Notes: generated from the letters alone by a model not told the origin. A DNA stretch of 64,000 bases from Anoxybacillus pushchinoensis (GCF_900111795.1 NZ_FOJQ01000008.1:1-64000); one strand, 5' to 3'; shown: positions 9,381 to 18,938, numbered from the stretch's first letter. Program-made: numbers and translations.

Positions 9381-10059
9381 ATTCCGTCTCCTTTCCTTTT
9401 TCTACAACCCATTGAATACATATAGCGGAAATGATTGTAGAGATGACGATCGCCCATCCTTTCGGGACGTTGAGCCATAATAAAAGCACGCAGTTGATAG
9501 CACCAGCGCAAACGGCGAGCCATAGCGCTTTCCGTTCTGTTTTGACGGCAGGAACTAACAAGCCGACAAACATCGCATACAAGGCGACAGATAAGCTCAC
9601 TTGCACACTTTCAGGTAAATAAGCGCCGACGATATGCCCGATCGCAGAGTTGATTACCCAACTGCTGTAGGAAATGAAAATGAGTCCGAACATGTATGAA
9701 GCAGAAACGGTGCCTTGTTTCATCGAGGCGACCGAAAACGTTTCGTCTGTAATGCCAAATGCGTATAGCGCTTTTTTCCATAGCGAATCGTTTTCTGCTT
9801 TTTCATTGAGCGATGCGGACATTAAAAAATGACGAATGTTTAAAATAAACGTCGTTAAAATGATTTCAAACGGACCGGTGCCAAGAGATAGTAAGTTGAG
9901 CGAAATGTACTGCGCCGCCCCCGCAAATACAATCATGCTCATAAGCGTCGTGTCCATAAGTGATAGCCCTGTTGATTTCGCTAATAAACCGAACGTCAGC
10001 GCAACAGGCGCATATCCGATCGCGATGGCGACTCCTGATTTTATACCGTGCCGAAACAT
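9370..10059 (-). CDS. azlC: AzlC-family large subunit of a branched-chain amino acid exporter
   Basis: A 229-residue membrane protein with the AzlC opening (GIKSGVAIAIGYAPVALTFGLLA) and the segment IVFAGAAQY. The start chosen is the ATG at 10059, behind GAAGGGGGGG; an upstream in-frame extension has no ribosome site and reads through that purine tract. It forms a two-gene operon with azlD. Confidence 0.87.
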   Translation of the reverse strand: MFRHGIKSGVAIAIGYAPVALTFGLLAKSTGLSLMDTTLMSMIVFAGAAQYISLNLLSLGTGPFEIILTTFILNIRHFLMSASLNEKAENDSLWKKALYAFGITDETFSVASMKQGTVSASYMFGLIFISYSSWVINSAIGHIVGAYLPESVQVSLSVALYAMFVGLLVPAVKTERKALWLAVCAGAINCVLLLWLNVPKGWAIVISTIISAICIQWVVEKGKETEYAQ

Positions 10060-10142
10060 ATGTATCCCCCCCTTCTTTTGTATTTTCATAAAATTTTTTC
10101 TATTTTGCAAGGGCGAGATGATTAGTATGAAAAAAACGATGA

Positions 10143-10259
10143 ATGCGTCATGATTCATATGAACCGACAGAGGAAGAGGAAAAAAGCTAGGAAGACGAAC
10201 TGGTGCTCACAGAGGAAGCACGTCACGTGTTGCGCCGCATGTTACAGTTGGATATGTAA
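10143..10259 (+). pseudogene. Interrupted small acidic ORF
   Basis: One frame reads MRHDSYEPTEEEEKS, a TAG at 10188-10190, then EDELVLTEEARHVLRRMLQ and four more residues to TAA 10257-10259. Both halves share the same acidic, helical character, so the TAG looks like a nonsense mutation in one short gene. No clear ribosome site precedes ATG 10143. The family is not recognised; it may be chance. Confidence 0.3.
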
Positions 10260-10263
10260 TTGG

Positions 10264-10291
10264 ATAGGCGTTGTATGGCGCCTATTTTTTA
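10264..10291. terminator. Bidirectional terminator between the interrupted ORF and the XRE gene
   Basis: ATAGGCG and CGCCTAT form a 7 bp stem with an 8-base loop followed by six T. The stop of the minus-strand regulator gene lies in the right arm. Confidence 0.65.
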
Positions 10292-10614
10292 TTTTCGATG
10301 TCGCGTTTTGCGCGGATGAAGGCGATGAGTTGAATGATTTCGTCTTCCGTCACGGCTTCACCGTCTACTGTCAGTCGAACCGTCGGGCGAGTGAGCTCAA
10401 TCGACGGTTGTTCCTCGTCTGTTGCCCCGAGTAAGTAGTCTGTCGTTGTGCCAAACAACGTTGCCAGCTCCTTGACCGCTTCGAGCGACGGCTGGCGATA
10501 ACCGGACTCATAGCCGGCGTATGTGCTTTTTGCGATATTGAGTTGATCGGCAATATATTGCAACGACCATTGCCTCTTTTTTCGCAATTCCGATAATCGT
10601 TTAGAAATCATCAT
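10282..10614 (-). CDS. XRE-family transcriptional regulator
   Basis: A 110-residue regulator with an N-terminal helix-turn-helix (LSELRKKRQWSLQYIADQL, then STYAGYESGYRQPS) of Cro/C1 type and a short C-terminal region. ATG 10614 is preferred because GGGGGAG lies directly upstream; ATG 10611 is an alternative. It resembles prophage- and host-type single-domain repressors. TTCGCGAA-type sequences in its promoter region may be its own operators. Its targets are unknown. Confidence 0.85.
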   Translation of the reverse strand: MMISKRLSELRKKRQWSLQYIADQLNIAKSTYAGYESGYRQPSLEAVKELATLFGTTTDYLLGATDEEQPSIELTRPTVRLTVDGEAVTEDEIIQLIAFIRAKRDIENKK

Positions 10615-10634
10615 GTTTCTCCCCCTTATTGTTG

Positions 10635-10712
10635 TTCGCGAAATGAATAAAAACACTTGTTATTTTCTTTTTTTCTGAATATAATTGAAGTGAATGTACG
10701 CGAATCGCGAAC
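10635..10712. promoter_or_regulatory. Possible XRE operators
   Basis: The palindrome TTCGCGAA occurs at 10635-10642 and related CGCGAATCGCGAA at 10699-10711, bracketing the AT-rich promoter region of the XRE gene. Paired sites around a promoter suit autorepression by a Cro/C1-type protein. This is inference from position and symmetry. Confidence 0.35.
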
Positions 10713-10865
10713 GAATGTATTTATAGTTTACAATACACGACACAAAGAATACAATAGATGACTTAAAATCGCCATATTTGAGGTAAGGACGGTAAACGTA
10801 TCGCACAAGGAATAAATTATAGATATGTCCAAGTCATTCAGCGATTTGACGGATATGCTTATAGA

Positions 10866-10936
10866 AAGGAGGAAGCGGAACTTGCATAAGGCGCAATTCC
10901 TCCCCGTGCCTAAAGGCAGGGGCTTCCTTGCGTAAG
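10866..10936 (+). mobile_element. Structured leader resembling an IS200/IS605-type right end
   Basis: The stretch contains GGAGGAA pairing with TTCCTCC, then CCCCGTGCC-TAAA-GGCAGGGG as a hairpin, then GCTTCCTTGCG. This arrangement resembles the conserved structure after tnpB in IS605-type elements of related bacteria. No tnpA or tnpB is present, so it would be a relic. GGAAGC near 10871 could also pair with GCTTCC at 10922, giving two alternative folds ahead of ansA, so an RNA regulatory leader is the other reading. The rest of the 10615-10949 gap shows nothing else clear. Confidence 0.4.
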
Positions 10937-10949
10937 TTTCGTGACGATA

Positions 10950-11960
10950 ATGAAAAACATTTTGTTGCTTGCGACAGGTGGTACGATTGCTTCCGTGCCG
11001 AGCGAAGAAGGGCTTACACCAAAGCTGACGGCACAGGAGCTGACGAGCTACATTACGATTGAAAATCAGCCGTATCATTTAGATAGCCAAATTTTAATGA
11101 ACATCGACAGCACGAACATGCAGCCAGAACATTGGCGAGACATTGCGGAGGCGATTTATGAGCAATACGATCGTTATGACGGCTTTGTCGTCACACACGG
11201 GACAGATACGATGGCGTATACGGCAGCTGCGTTATCATATATGCTTCAAAACGTGAATAAGCCGATTGTATTGACTGGCTCTCAAGTGCCGATCGGCTTT
11301 CCGAAAACGGATGCGAAAAAAAATATACACGATGCGCTTCGTTTTGCGTGCGAAGATGTGAGTGGGGTGTTTGTCGTTTTCGATGGGCGCGTTATTTTAG
11401 GTACGCGGGCAGTAAAAATGCGGACGAAAAGCTATGATGCGTTCGAAAGCATTAACCATCCGTACGTCGCTTACATTCATCACGATCGCATCAATTATCA
11501 ATACGAACTGCCAAAGCCGAGCGGCGAGTTGCAATTTGATACGTCGCTTTGCCCGGACGTGTTTTTACTGAAGCTTCATCCGGGCACGAAGCCAGAAATA
11601 TTTGATTACATTCGCCACTTATACCGCGGTGTGATTATCGAAAGTTTCGGAAGCGGGGGCGTGCCGTTTCAAGGGCGCAACTTGCTGCCGAAAATCAAAG
11701 AATTGATCGACGACGGAAAAGCGGTCGTCATTACGACGCAATGTTTAGAGGAAGGAGAAGACTTAACATTATATGAAGTTGGGCGGAAAGTGGCGCAAAA
11801 CACAGTTATTTTATCAGGCGATATGAACACGGAAGCGATTGTACCGAAGCTCATGTGGGCGTTAGGGAAAACGACGAATGTGCTTGACGTAAAAAAGATA
11901 ATGGAAACACCGATTGCCAATGATATGACAGAAAAAGAAGGGGAAAGTTGGGATGCATAA
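10950..11960 (+). CDS. ansA: L-asparaginase (type I)
   Basis: A 336-residue enzyme hydrolysing L-asparagine to aspartate and ammonia. Both active-site threonine motifs are visible: TGGTIAS at the N-terminus and [13 protein letters not shown] near residue 85. There is no signal peptide, so it is cytoplasmic. ATG 10950 fits the family start; an in-frame GTG lies at 10941. Neither has a convincing ribosome site. The stop abuts the start of aspA, giving an asparagine-to-fumarate operon like ansAB of Bacillus. Confidence 0.92.
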   Translation: MKNILLLATGGTIASVPSEEGLTPKLTAQELTSYITIENQPYHLDSQILMNIDSTNMQPEHWRDIAEAIYEQYDRYDGFVVTHGTDTMAYTAAALSYMLQNVNKPIVLTGSQVPIGFPKTDAKKNIHDALRFACEDVSGVFVVFDGRVILGTRAVKMRTKSYDAFESINHPYVAYIHHDRINYQYELPKPSGELQFDTSLCPDVFLLKLHPGTKPEIFDYIRHLYRGVIIESFGSGGVPFQGRNLLPKIKELIDDGKAVVITTQCLEEGEDLTLYEVGRKVAQNTVILSGDMNTEAIVPKLMWALGKTTNVLDVKKIMETPIANDMTEKEGESWDA

Positions 11961-13385
11961 ATGATGCAAACGAAAGCAGTACGAATCGAACGCGATTTGC
12001 TTGGTGAAAAAGAAATTCCGTACGATGCTTATTATGGCATTCAAACGATGCGTGCGGCCGAAAATTTTCCGATTACAGGGTATCGTCTTCACCGCGAGCT
12101 CATTCAAGCGATGGCGACCGTAAAAAAAGCGGCGGCGCTCGCGAATATGGAAACAGGTCAACTTCCGCGGCGCATCGGTGAAGCGATCGTAAAAGCGGCA
12201 GATGAAATTATCGCAGGACAATGGCACGATCAATTTATCGTCGACCCGATTCAAGGTGGCGCAGGAACGTCCATCAACATGAACACAAACGAAGTGATCG
12301 CGAATCGCGCACTTGAATGGCTGGGAGAGCGAAAAGGAAGTTACCATATCATTAGCCCAAACACGCACGTCAACATGTCACAATCGACAAACGATGTGTT
12401 TCCGACTGCCATTCATATTGCAGTGCTGAAGATGATCGATCAACTGCTTCAAACGATGAAACATATGCAGGACGTGTTCGCCGATCAGGAGAAACGGTTT
12501 GACCACATCATTAAACACATCATTAAAATGGGACGAACGCATTTACAAGATGCTGTTCCCATTCGGCTCGGGCAAGAGTTTGAAGCATACCGCCGCGTCG
12601 TCGCTCGCGATATGAAGCGCATCGCTCAGTCGCGCCAACATTTGTATGAAGTGAATATCGGGGCGACGGCAGTCGGAACGGGCTTAAATGCTGATCCTGC
12701 CTATATTGAACGCGTCATTTTTCATCTCGTTCAGTTGACGCGCTTACCGCTCGTGCGTGCAGCACATCTCGTCGATGCGACGCAAAATACAGATGCTTAT
12801 ACGGAAGTATCAGCTGCGTTAAAAGTATGTATGATCAACATGTCGAAAATCGCGAACGATCTTCGTCTTATGGCGTCTGGCCCGCACGCAGGGTTAGGGG
12901 AAATTACGTTGCCTGCCCGCCAGTCGGGGTCGTCCATTATGCCGGGGAAAGTGAATCCGGTCATGGCAGAAGTCGTCAATCAAGTGGCATTTCAAGTCAT
13001 CGGAAACGATCATACAATTTGTTTAGCGTCAGAAGCTGGTCAGTTAGAATTAAACGTCATGGAGCCTGTGCTCGTTTTTAATTTGCTTCAGTCGCTTCAT
13101 ATGATGGACAACGTATTCCGCGTGTTTACAGACTACTGTTTAGCCGGCATTGAAGCGAATGAAGAACGGTTAAAACAACATGTCGAAAACAGCATCGGCG
13201 TCATTACGGCAGTCAATCCGTACATCGGTTATGAAGCGGCGTCGCGCGTGGCGAAAGAAGCGCTACAAACAGGGAAATCGGTGCGTGAATTATGTATCGA
13301 GTACGGTTTGTTGAACGAAAAGCAATTAAATGATATTTTAGACCCGTATGCGATGACAAGTCCGGGTATCGCAGGTAAACATTGA
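11961..13385 (+). CDS. aspA: Aspartate ammonia-lyase (aspartase)
   Basis: A 474-residue member of the aspartase/fumarase superfamily converting aspartate to fumarate and ammonia. The signature loop GSSIMPGKVNP is present, as are the family motifs GGAGTSINMNTNEV and SQSTNDVFPTA. It starts at ATG 11961, directly after the ansA stop; the ribosome site is probably GAAGGGGAAAG inside ansA. It is called aspartase rather than fumarase from the ansA context and the GAGTS(I/M)NMN motif. Confidence 0.92.
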   Translation: MMQTKAVRIERDLLGEKEIPYDAYYGIQTMRAAENFPITGYRLHRELIQAMATVKKAAALANMETGQLPRRIGEAIVKAADEIIAGQWHDQFIVDPIQGGAGTSINMNTNEVIANRALEWLGERKGSYHIISPNTHVNMSQSTNDVFPTAIHIAVLKMIDQLLQTMKHMQDVFADQEKRFDHIIKHIIKMGRTHLQDAVPIRLGQEFEAYRRVVARDMKRIAQSRQHLYEVNIGATAVGTGLNADPAYIERVIFHLVQLTRLPLVRAAHLVDATQNTDAYTEVSAALKVCMINMSKIANDLRLMASGPHAGLGEITLPARQSGSSIMPGKVNPVMAEVVNQVAFQVIGNDHTICLASEAGQLELNVMEPVLVFNLLQSLHMMDNVFRVFTDYCLAGIEANEERLKQHVENSIGVITAVNPYIGYEAASRVAKEALQTGKSVRELCIEYGLLNEKQLNDILDPYAMTSPGIAGKH

Positions 13386-13413
13386 AGAAAATGATGAAAA
13401 GGAAGGTAACGAC

Positions 13414-14828
13414 ATGTCAAGCGGAGCAAACATGCACATCACAGTTCGGTTACAATTTGCGAAAAACGTCGCCTCTTTTAGCGACATCGCCACGGCGATT
13501 GGACAAGCTGGCGGTGATATTGTCGGCATCGACGTCATTTCCTCCAGCAAAACGCATACAGTGCGCGATATTACAGTAAGCGTCCTCGACTCGAAACATG
13601 CGGATGTCGTCGTCGATACGTTGCGCAAAACGTCTGGCGTGAAAGTCATTCACGTTTCAGATCGGACGTTTTTAATGCATATCGGTGGAAAAATTGAAGT
13701 AAAATCGAAAATTCCGATTAAAACGCGCGATGATTTAGCGCGCGTGTACACGCCGGGGGTGGCGCGCATATGTACGGCGATTGCCGAAGATCCAACAAAA
13801 GCGTATTCGTTAACGATTAAACGAAATACGGTGGCGGTCATTTCAGACGGAACGGCAGTATTAGGACTTGGGGACGTTGGACCGTATGCGGCGATGCCTG
13901 TCATGGAAGGAAAAGCGATGTTATTTAAACAGCTCGCCGGCGTTGATGCGTTCCCGATTTGTTTAGATACGAAAGATACAGATGAAATTGTGCAAATCGT
14001 CAAAGCGATCGCCCCGGCGTTTGGTGGTATTAATTTAGAAGATATCGCTGCCCCACGTTGTTTTGAAATTGAAGAGCGGTTAAAACAAGAGTTGGATATT
14101 CCTGTATTTCATGATGACCAACACGGTACAGCTGTCGTCTTGCTTGCAGGTTTACTTAATGCGTTAAAAATTGTAGATAAAAAGATTGAAAATATTAAAG
14201 TCGTATTAACAGGCATCGGAGCAGCAGGCATCGCTTGCACGAAAATATTGTTGGCGGCCGGTGTGAAAAACATTATCGGCGTAGATCGACAAGGGGCGAT
14301 TCATCGCGGCGTCCAATATGACAATCCGTATTGGAACGAATATGCAAACATGACAAATCCAGAAAATATAAGCGGTTCGCTTTCAGACGTTATCGCTGGG
14401 GCGGACGTATTTATTGGCGTATCCGCACCAGGCATTTTAACGGTAGAAGATGTGAAAAAAATGGCGAAAGATCCGATCGTTTTTGCGATGGCCAACCCTG
14501 TTCCAGAAATTGATCCAGAAGTGGCGGAACCGTACGTTCGTGTCATGGCGACAGGCCGATCTGACTATCCAAACCAAATTAATAATGTTCTTTGCTTCCC
14601 GGGCATTTTCCGCGGGGCGCTAGATTGCCGCGCCATTGAAATTAACGAAGAAATGAAGCTCGCTGCAGCCGAAGCGATCGCCTCGGTCGTCACAGACGAA
14701 GAACTAAGCAAACATACATTATCCCGAGCGTGTTCAACAATAAAGTGGCAGAAAAAGTGCGCGAAGCCGTCATGAAAGCGGCATACAAAACCGGCGTCGC
14801 CCGCAAAGACGATATGATGTTCAAGTAA
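13414..14828 (+). pseudogene. NAD(P)-dependent malic enzyme with ACT domain, frameshifted near the 3' end
   Basis: This would convert malate to pyruvate and CO2, extending the asparagine-aspartate-fumarate route. An N-terminal ACT-like domain (about residues 1-85) precedes the malic domain (RVYTPGVA, FHDDQHGTA) and the NAD-binding domain (TGIGAAGIACTKIL). After DEELSKH the frame is lost near 14711-14716: the first frame ends at 14775, while the expected C-terminus (IIPSVFNNKVAEKV to DDMMFK) continues one frame over to TAA 14828. One missing base explains it. Only about 20 terminal residues are altered. ATG 13414 has AAGGAAGG upstream. Confidence 0.85.
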
Positions 14829-14857
14829 AACATGGCGTCATCGCGCCATGTTTTTTG
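14828..14857 (+). terminator. Terminator after the malic enzyme gene
   Basis: CATGGCG and CGCCATG form a 7 bp stem with a 6-base loop, followed by six T and a second T run. It lies directly at the end of the restored malic enzyme frame, which supports that reading. Confidence 0.8.
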
Positions 14858-14872
14858 CATTTTTTTCACATC

Positions 14873-14906
14873 AAAAAGTCAGCGTGTGAAGCGCTGACTT
14901 TTTTTA
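14873..14906. terminator. Bidirectional terminator between convergent genes
   Basis: AAAAAGTCAGCG and CGCTGACTTTTT form a 12 bp stem with a 7-base loop, with T runs in both directions. It separates the malic enzyme gene from the convergent iron-transport operon. Confidence 0.85.
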
Positions 14907-14920
14907 CTATAGGCACTATA

Positions 14921-16600
14921 TTAGTATTTCCTCAACATGTAGCGGAGAGGAATGATAGAGATGAAAATAATGAGCAATGCTGCAGGGGCAGCGAGATGAT
15001 AAAGTGCTTCAGATGCGTCTACCCAAATTCTTACTGCTAACGTATCAAAACCTGGTGGGCGAAGCATAAGGGTTGCTGGTAGTTCTTTGATTGAACTGAC
15101 GAAAACGAGGGCACCACCAGCAAGGATTCCCGGCAATATGTTAGGAAGAATAACTGTAAACATGACTTTCCATGGCGGATAGCCGAGACTTCGAGCTGCT
15201 TCATCCATTCTAGGCGAAACAAGGCTCAATGAAGCTTCTCCTGCTTGCATCGCTTGAGGGAGAAAACGAACGACGAAAGCAAGAGCTAACATATAGAACG
15301 TGTTATATAGCATCGGAATATGATTGTTAAAAATAAAGATGAACCCGAGAGCGACAATGACCCCTGGCAACGCATAACCTGCATAGCTCAATTTATCAAT
15401 GGCGCTAGATATGACGGAAGGATAGCGCGATTTTAAATAAATGACCGGCAATGCAAGCACCATACAAAGAAGGGAAGCAAATCCAGATACCTTTAAACTA
15501 TTGAAAGCAAAAATGAAAAAGCGTTCGTTTAAAGCGCCCATCCGAATACCAATGATCGACCAATAAGTTAAAACTGCAATAGGTAAGACGATTGCTAAAG
15601 AGAAGATGACAAAAACGAAAAAAATAGCTACTGGCTTCCATTTGCCTAATGACAATATGTCTGGCTCTTTAAAAGAGTTAGACGTTTGATAATACTTATT
15701 TTTCCTTCTCGTCCACGATTCCACCCACAAAATAAGAACGGTTAACACGATAAGCACTAAGCTTAAAATAGATGCCGAAGCAGTGTCAAAGCTAGCTCTC
15801 TGAAAATAAATAGCGGCTGTAAAAGTAACATAGCGTAACATGGCGATCGCACCAAAATCTGATAACACGTACAAAGAAATCAAAATAGCACCCGCGCCGA
15901 TAGCAGGGCGAAGGAAAGGTAAGTTGACTTTCCAAAAAATTTGCCATGTACTTAACCCTTGTGAGCGAGCGATTTCTTCAAAGTTTCGATTCATTTTGCG
16001 AAGCGATGCGCTAGCAATTAAAAAGACGTATGGGTACGTAAACATCGTTAACACGAAAAAGACGCCCCAAAACGAATATATATTTAAAGGGTACTCCCCA
16101 AATGTCCGAACGAGCCAAGGCGTATCTCGCCACACGTCACGCGCCCATCCCGTCGGTCCAAAAACGATAATGTATGTGACTGCTCCCACATAAGGAGGAA
16201 TGACTAAAGGTAACGCCAATAGCCATTGCCATACTTTTCTTCCGGGTAAGTCTGTCCGAACGACAATCCATGCGAGCGAAACACCAATCGCAAGCGCACA
16301 GGCTGTGACAGCGACCGTTAATGATAACGTGTTCCATAATAATTGCGGAATTCGTTCATCGAGTAGACGAGCCCATCGATCTGCCCCTGCAAATAGCGAT
16401 CGCCAAATGACATAGACGATCGGAATCGACATAATTAAGGCGACGATGAGACCGAATACGAAAAGAATAATCCCCGGGGGATTTCCGTGCCAAATATCCA
16501 TCCATTTTTTTTGCGATAAACGGCGGAAGGTTAGGGACATACGTTCCCTAACCTGGACATCTTGTTGCTGTGGTACGTGATTATTTTTATTGTTCATCAT
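14921..16600 (-). CDS. Ferric iron ABC transporter permease (FbpB type, duplicated)
   Basis: A 559-residue inner-membrane permease with two homologous halves, each carrying an EAA-type loop that contacts the ATPase (EEIARSQGLSTWQIFWKVNLP near residue 230 and DEAARSLGYPPWKVMFTVILP near 480). This double-permease form is typical of FbpB/SfuB iron importers. It lies 22 bases downstream of the iron-binding protein gene and shares its Fur-box promoter. Confidence 0.88.
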   Translation of the reverse strand: MMNNKNNHVPQQQDVQVRERMSLTFRRLSQKKWMDIWHGNPPGIILFVFGLIVALIMSIPIVYVIWRSLFAGADRWARLLDERIPQLLWNTLSLTVAVTACALAIGVSLAWIVVRTDLPGRKVWQWLLALPLVIPPYVGAVTYIIVFGPTGWARDVWRDTPWLVRTFGEYPLNIYSFWGVFFVLTMFTYPYVFLIASASLRKMNRNFEEIARSQGLSTWQIFWKVNLPFLRPAIGAGAILISLYVLSDFGAIAMLRYVTFTAAIYFQRASFDTASASILSLVLIVLTVLILWVESWTRRKNKYYQTSNSFKEPDILSLGKWKPVAIFFVFVIFSLAIVLPIAVLTYWSIIGIRMGALNERFFIFAFNSLKVSGFASLLCMVLALPVIYLKSRYPSVISSAIDKLSYAGYALPGVIVALGFIFIFNNHIPMLYNTFYMLALAFVVRFLPQAMQAGEASLSLVSPRMDEAARSLGYPPWKVMFTVILPNILPGILAGGALVFVSSIKELPATLMLRPPGFDTLAVRIWVDASEALYHLAAPAALLIIFISIIPLRYMLRKY

Positions 16601-16622
16601 GTCTTCTCCTCACGCTCTACCG

Positions 16623-17696
16623 TTATTTCAGTTCGAGATCAAGACCCGCCTTCTCAATTAATGCTTTTGTATCTTCAAAGTATTGACCAAGTTCTTTCAA
16701 TGGCATGCTTTGAACTTTTAAGTCGCTAATTTTAGTAGCATGTTTATATGGTGGATCCAATTTTGGATTAATTGGCAACTCAAGAGACTCACCAACAAAT
16801 GCTAATTGATTTTCTTCTTTTAAGAGCCACTCAATGAACGCTTTTGCGTTTGCGGAGTTCGGACCGCCCTTAACAAGCCCAACACCAGCAGCGTTTAAAA
16901 TGACACCCATTTCACCTTCGCCTTGATCTGGATAGATAAATCCAACGTTATTGTCTGTTGGCTCTTCTAATTGTTGATGGTAGTAGTAGTTGTTTACAAG
17001 ACCGAATTTAAATTCTCCAGCTCCAACGGCACGACGGATATCTCCGTGACCTTGCATAATGGCCCCTGCATTATTCTTAATTGCTGTAACCCATTGAGAC
17101 GTCTTTTCATCGCCCCACTCACGACGAAGAGCAGATACGTTTGCGATCATGCTGCCGTTTCCACCACGAGTGATCGCAAACTGTCCAGCCCATTTCGGAT
17201 CCATTAGCTCTTCCATTGTTTTCGGCATTTCTTCTTCAGAAATTAAATCTTTATTGTAAATAAATCCGCGTGCTCGAACAGATAAAGCAATCCACGCATT
17301 GTCTTCGGCGCGGAACTGTGCGTCAATCGTTTCAGCTCCTTTTGCATCAAATCCTTCCAATATGCCTTTCATGCGTAAATATTCGAGAGCACCAACGTCG
17401 TTTGAAATAAAAATATCTGCTTGGACATTTCCAGCTTCTTCGATTAACTGCAATGGCTCTACTCCATGTAAGGCTAATACTTCTACACCTGTTTCTTCTT
17501 TAAACTTATTAAGCAACGGATCAACAAAGTTTTCATTACGAGATGAGTAGACAACGAGTTTTCCAGTAAGTTTTTGTTCATTTTCTGTATCTCGTTCCGG
17601 TTGTGAAGTTTGCTCATTTGAACTGCCGCATGCGGCTGAGAACACGAGCAAGAGTGAAGTGATGACAGATAGCATCAGTTTAAATGGCTTTTTCAT
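16623..17696 (-). CDS. Ferric iron-binding lipoprotein (FbpA type)
   Basis: A 357-residue extracellular receptor with a lipoprotein signal (VFSAACGSS). The mature protein starts LVVYSSRNENFVDPLL, the common opening of Fbp/Idi iron-binding proteins, and has paired tyrosines late in the sequence (LVNNYYYHQQ) of the kind that bind ferric iron. Two Fur boxes lie upstream at 17727 and 17766. It is co-transcribed with the permease at 14921-16600. Iron specificity follows from family and Fur control; other oxyanion receptors share the fold. Confidence 0.88.
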   Translation of the reverse strand: MKKPFKLMLSVITSLLLVFSAACGSSNEQTSQPERDTENEQKLTGKLVVYSSRNENFVDPLLNKFKEETGVEVLALHGVEPLQLIEEAGNVQADIFISNDVGALEYLRMKGILEGFDAKGAETIDAQFRAEDNAWIALSVRARGFIYNKDLISEEEMPKTMEELMDPKWAGQFAITRGGNGSMIANVSALRREWGDEKTSQWVTAIKNNAGAIMQGHGDIRRAVGAGEFKFGLVNNYYYHQQLEEPTDNNVGFIYPDQGEGEMGVILNAAGVGLVKGGPNSANAKAFIEWLLKEENQLAFVGESLELPINPKLDPPYKHATKISDLKVQSMPLKELGQYFEDTKALIEKAGLDLELK

Positions 17697-17726
17697 TATG
17701 TATGTCCCCCTTTAACTTGATTAATA

Positions 17727-17741
17727 TGATAATCATTATCA
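17727..17741. promoter_or_regulatory. Fur box (perfect 7-1-7)
   Basis: TGATAATCATTATCA is a perfect 7-1-7 inverted repeat, the Bacillus Fur consensus. It lies 31 bases upstream of the iron-binding protein start, so iron should repress this operon. Confidence 0.88.
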
Positions 17742-17765
17742 ACACAATATGAAGTATACAGACAG

Positions 17766-17780
17766 TGAGAATCATTGTCA
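17766..17780. promoter_or_regulatory. Second Fur box
   Basis: TGAGAATCATTGTCA matches the 7-1-7 consensus at 13 of 15 positions. Together with the site at 17727 it gives two Fur dimers over the promoter of the iron-binding protein gene. Confidence 0.75.
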
Positions 17781-17787
17781 ATAGATT

Positions 17788-17825
17788 TCAAAAAAAAAAA
17801 GCCTCCAGCCATTTTGGTAAGAGGC
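17788..17825 (-). terminator. Terminator of the iron transporter ATPase gene
   Basis: Read on the minus strand, GCCTC and GAGGC enclose a 15-base loop in which CCA and TGG can extend the stem, followed by at least ten T. It ends the ATPase transcript before the Fur-controlled promoter of the next gene, so the three transporter genes form two transcription units. Confidence 0.7.
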
Positions 17826-17836
17826 GAAGGAGACTG

Positions 17837-18892
17837 TTAATCGACTAGTGCGACGAGTTCAGGGGTAATGTCGAACGATACAACCGACCCAATTTCAACG
17901 TCTTGATCGATCGGTGCGTAAATAATGAGTGGATCTTCATCATTTGTTTGAGTTGAAAGGCGAACAAATAATTCTTGATACTCGCCACTGTACGTGATGC
18001 GCTCGACGATGCCACAATATTTTCCGTCTTTCGAAAGTCTACAGCCTTCAGGACGAATAGACACTTTCACATTCTCCATACGTCTTTCCAGCCGTCTTGG
18101 TAGACAAACTCGACCAATATGCGTATTGACGTGTTTTAAGTCGGGGCAAATTGTTCCATCTAACAAATTTGTTTTCCCGACAAATTGGGCGACAAAGCAG
18201 TTTTTCGGACAACGGTACATTTCTTTTGGAGTGGCGACTTGTTGAATAATTCCCTCATTCATAACAACAATTCGATCAGACACAGCAAAAGCATCTTTTT
18301 GATCGTGAGTGACGAGAATCGCTGTCGTATTCGTTTGGCGCAAAATGGCTGTTATTTCATGGCGCATTTTCTCGCGCAAACCGGCGTCGAGGCTGCTAAA
18401 AGGCTCATCCATAAGCACGACGTTCGGAAACGGAGCTAAAGCTCTGGCGAGAGCTACTCGCTGTTGTTGACCGCCTGAAAGTTCATGAGGATAACGATTG
18501 GCGAAATTGCCTAAGCCAACAAGCTCCAATACTTCCTGCGCCCGTTCTTTCCGCTCTTTTGCCGACCATTTATTCAATCCGAACATAATATTTTTTTCAA
18601 TCGTTAAGTGAGGGAAAAGAGCATAATCTTGAAACACCATGCCGACGCCGCGCTTTTCTGGTGGCAGCGAAAAGTGGTGATTGTAAACGATTTGGTCACC
18701 GATGCGGATCATTCCGGCTGTCGGTTGTTCAAACCCAGCAATCATGCGCAAAGTTGTCGTTTTGCCACAGCCGCTCGGTCCGAGTAGCGTAACAATTTCT
18801 CCTTTTTCAATTTCAAGATTCATATTATCGACAGCTGGCTTTAATGAACGGTGATATATTTTTGTGACTTGTTGTAGCTGTATGAAGCTCAT
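17837..18892 (-). CDS. Ferric iron ABC transporter ATP-binding protein (FbpC type)
   Basis: A 351-residue ATPase with Walker A GPSGCGKTT, signature LSGGQQQRVALARAL, Walker B VVLMDEPFSSLD and switch histidine VTHDQ. A C-terminal TOBE-like regulatory domain of about 100 residues follows, typical of the Fbp/Pot branch. ATG 18892 is preferred, with GGAGGGG upstream; a longer in-frame start reads across that site. It powers the permease at 14921-16600. It has its own terminator and possibly its own Fur box. Confidence 0.88.
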   Translation of the reverse strand: MSFIQLQQVTKIYHRSLKPAVDNMNLEIEKGEIVTLLGPSGCGKTTTLRMIAGFEQPTAGMIRIGDQIVYNHHFSLPPEKRGVGMVFQDYALFPHLTIEKNIMFGLNKWSAKERKERAQEVLELVGLGNFANRYPHELSGGQQQRVALARALAPFPNVVLMDEPFSSLDAGLREKMRHEITAILRQTNTTAILVTHDQKDAFAVSDRIVVMNEGIIQQVATPKEMYRCPKNCFVAQFVGKTNLLDGTICPDLKHVNTHIGRVCLPRRLERRMENVKVSIRPEGCRLSKDGKYCGIVERITYSGEYQELFVRLSTQTNDEDPLIIYAPIDQDVEIGSVVSFDITPELVALVD

Positions 18893-18938
18893 CGTACCCC
18901 TCCAACATGTGCCGATTCCCAAGTGGAAAACATTTTAT

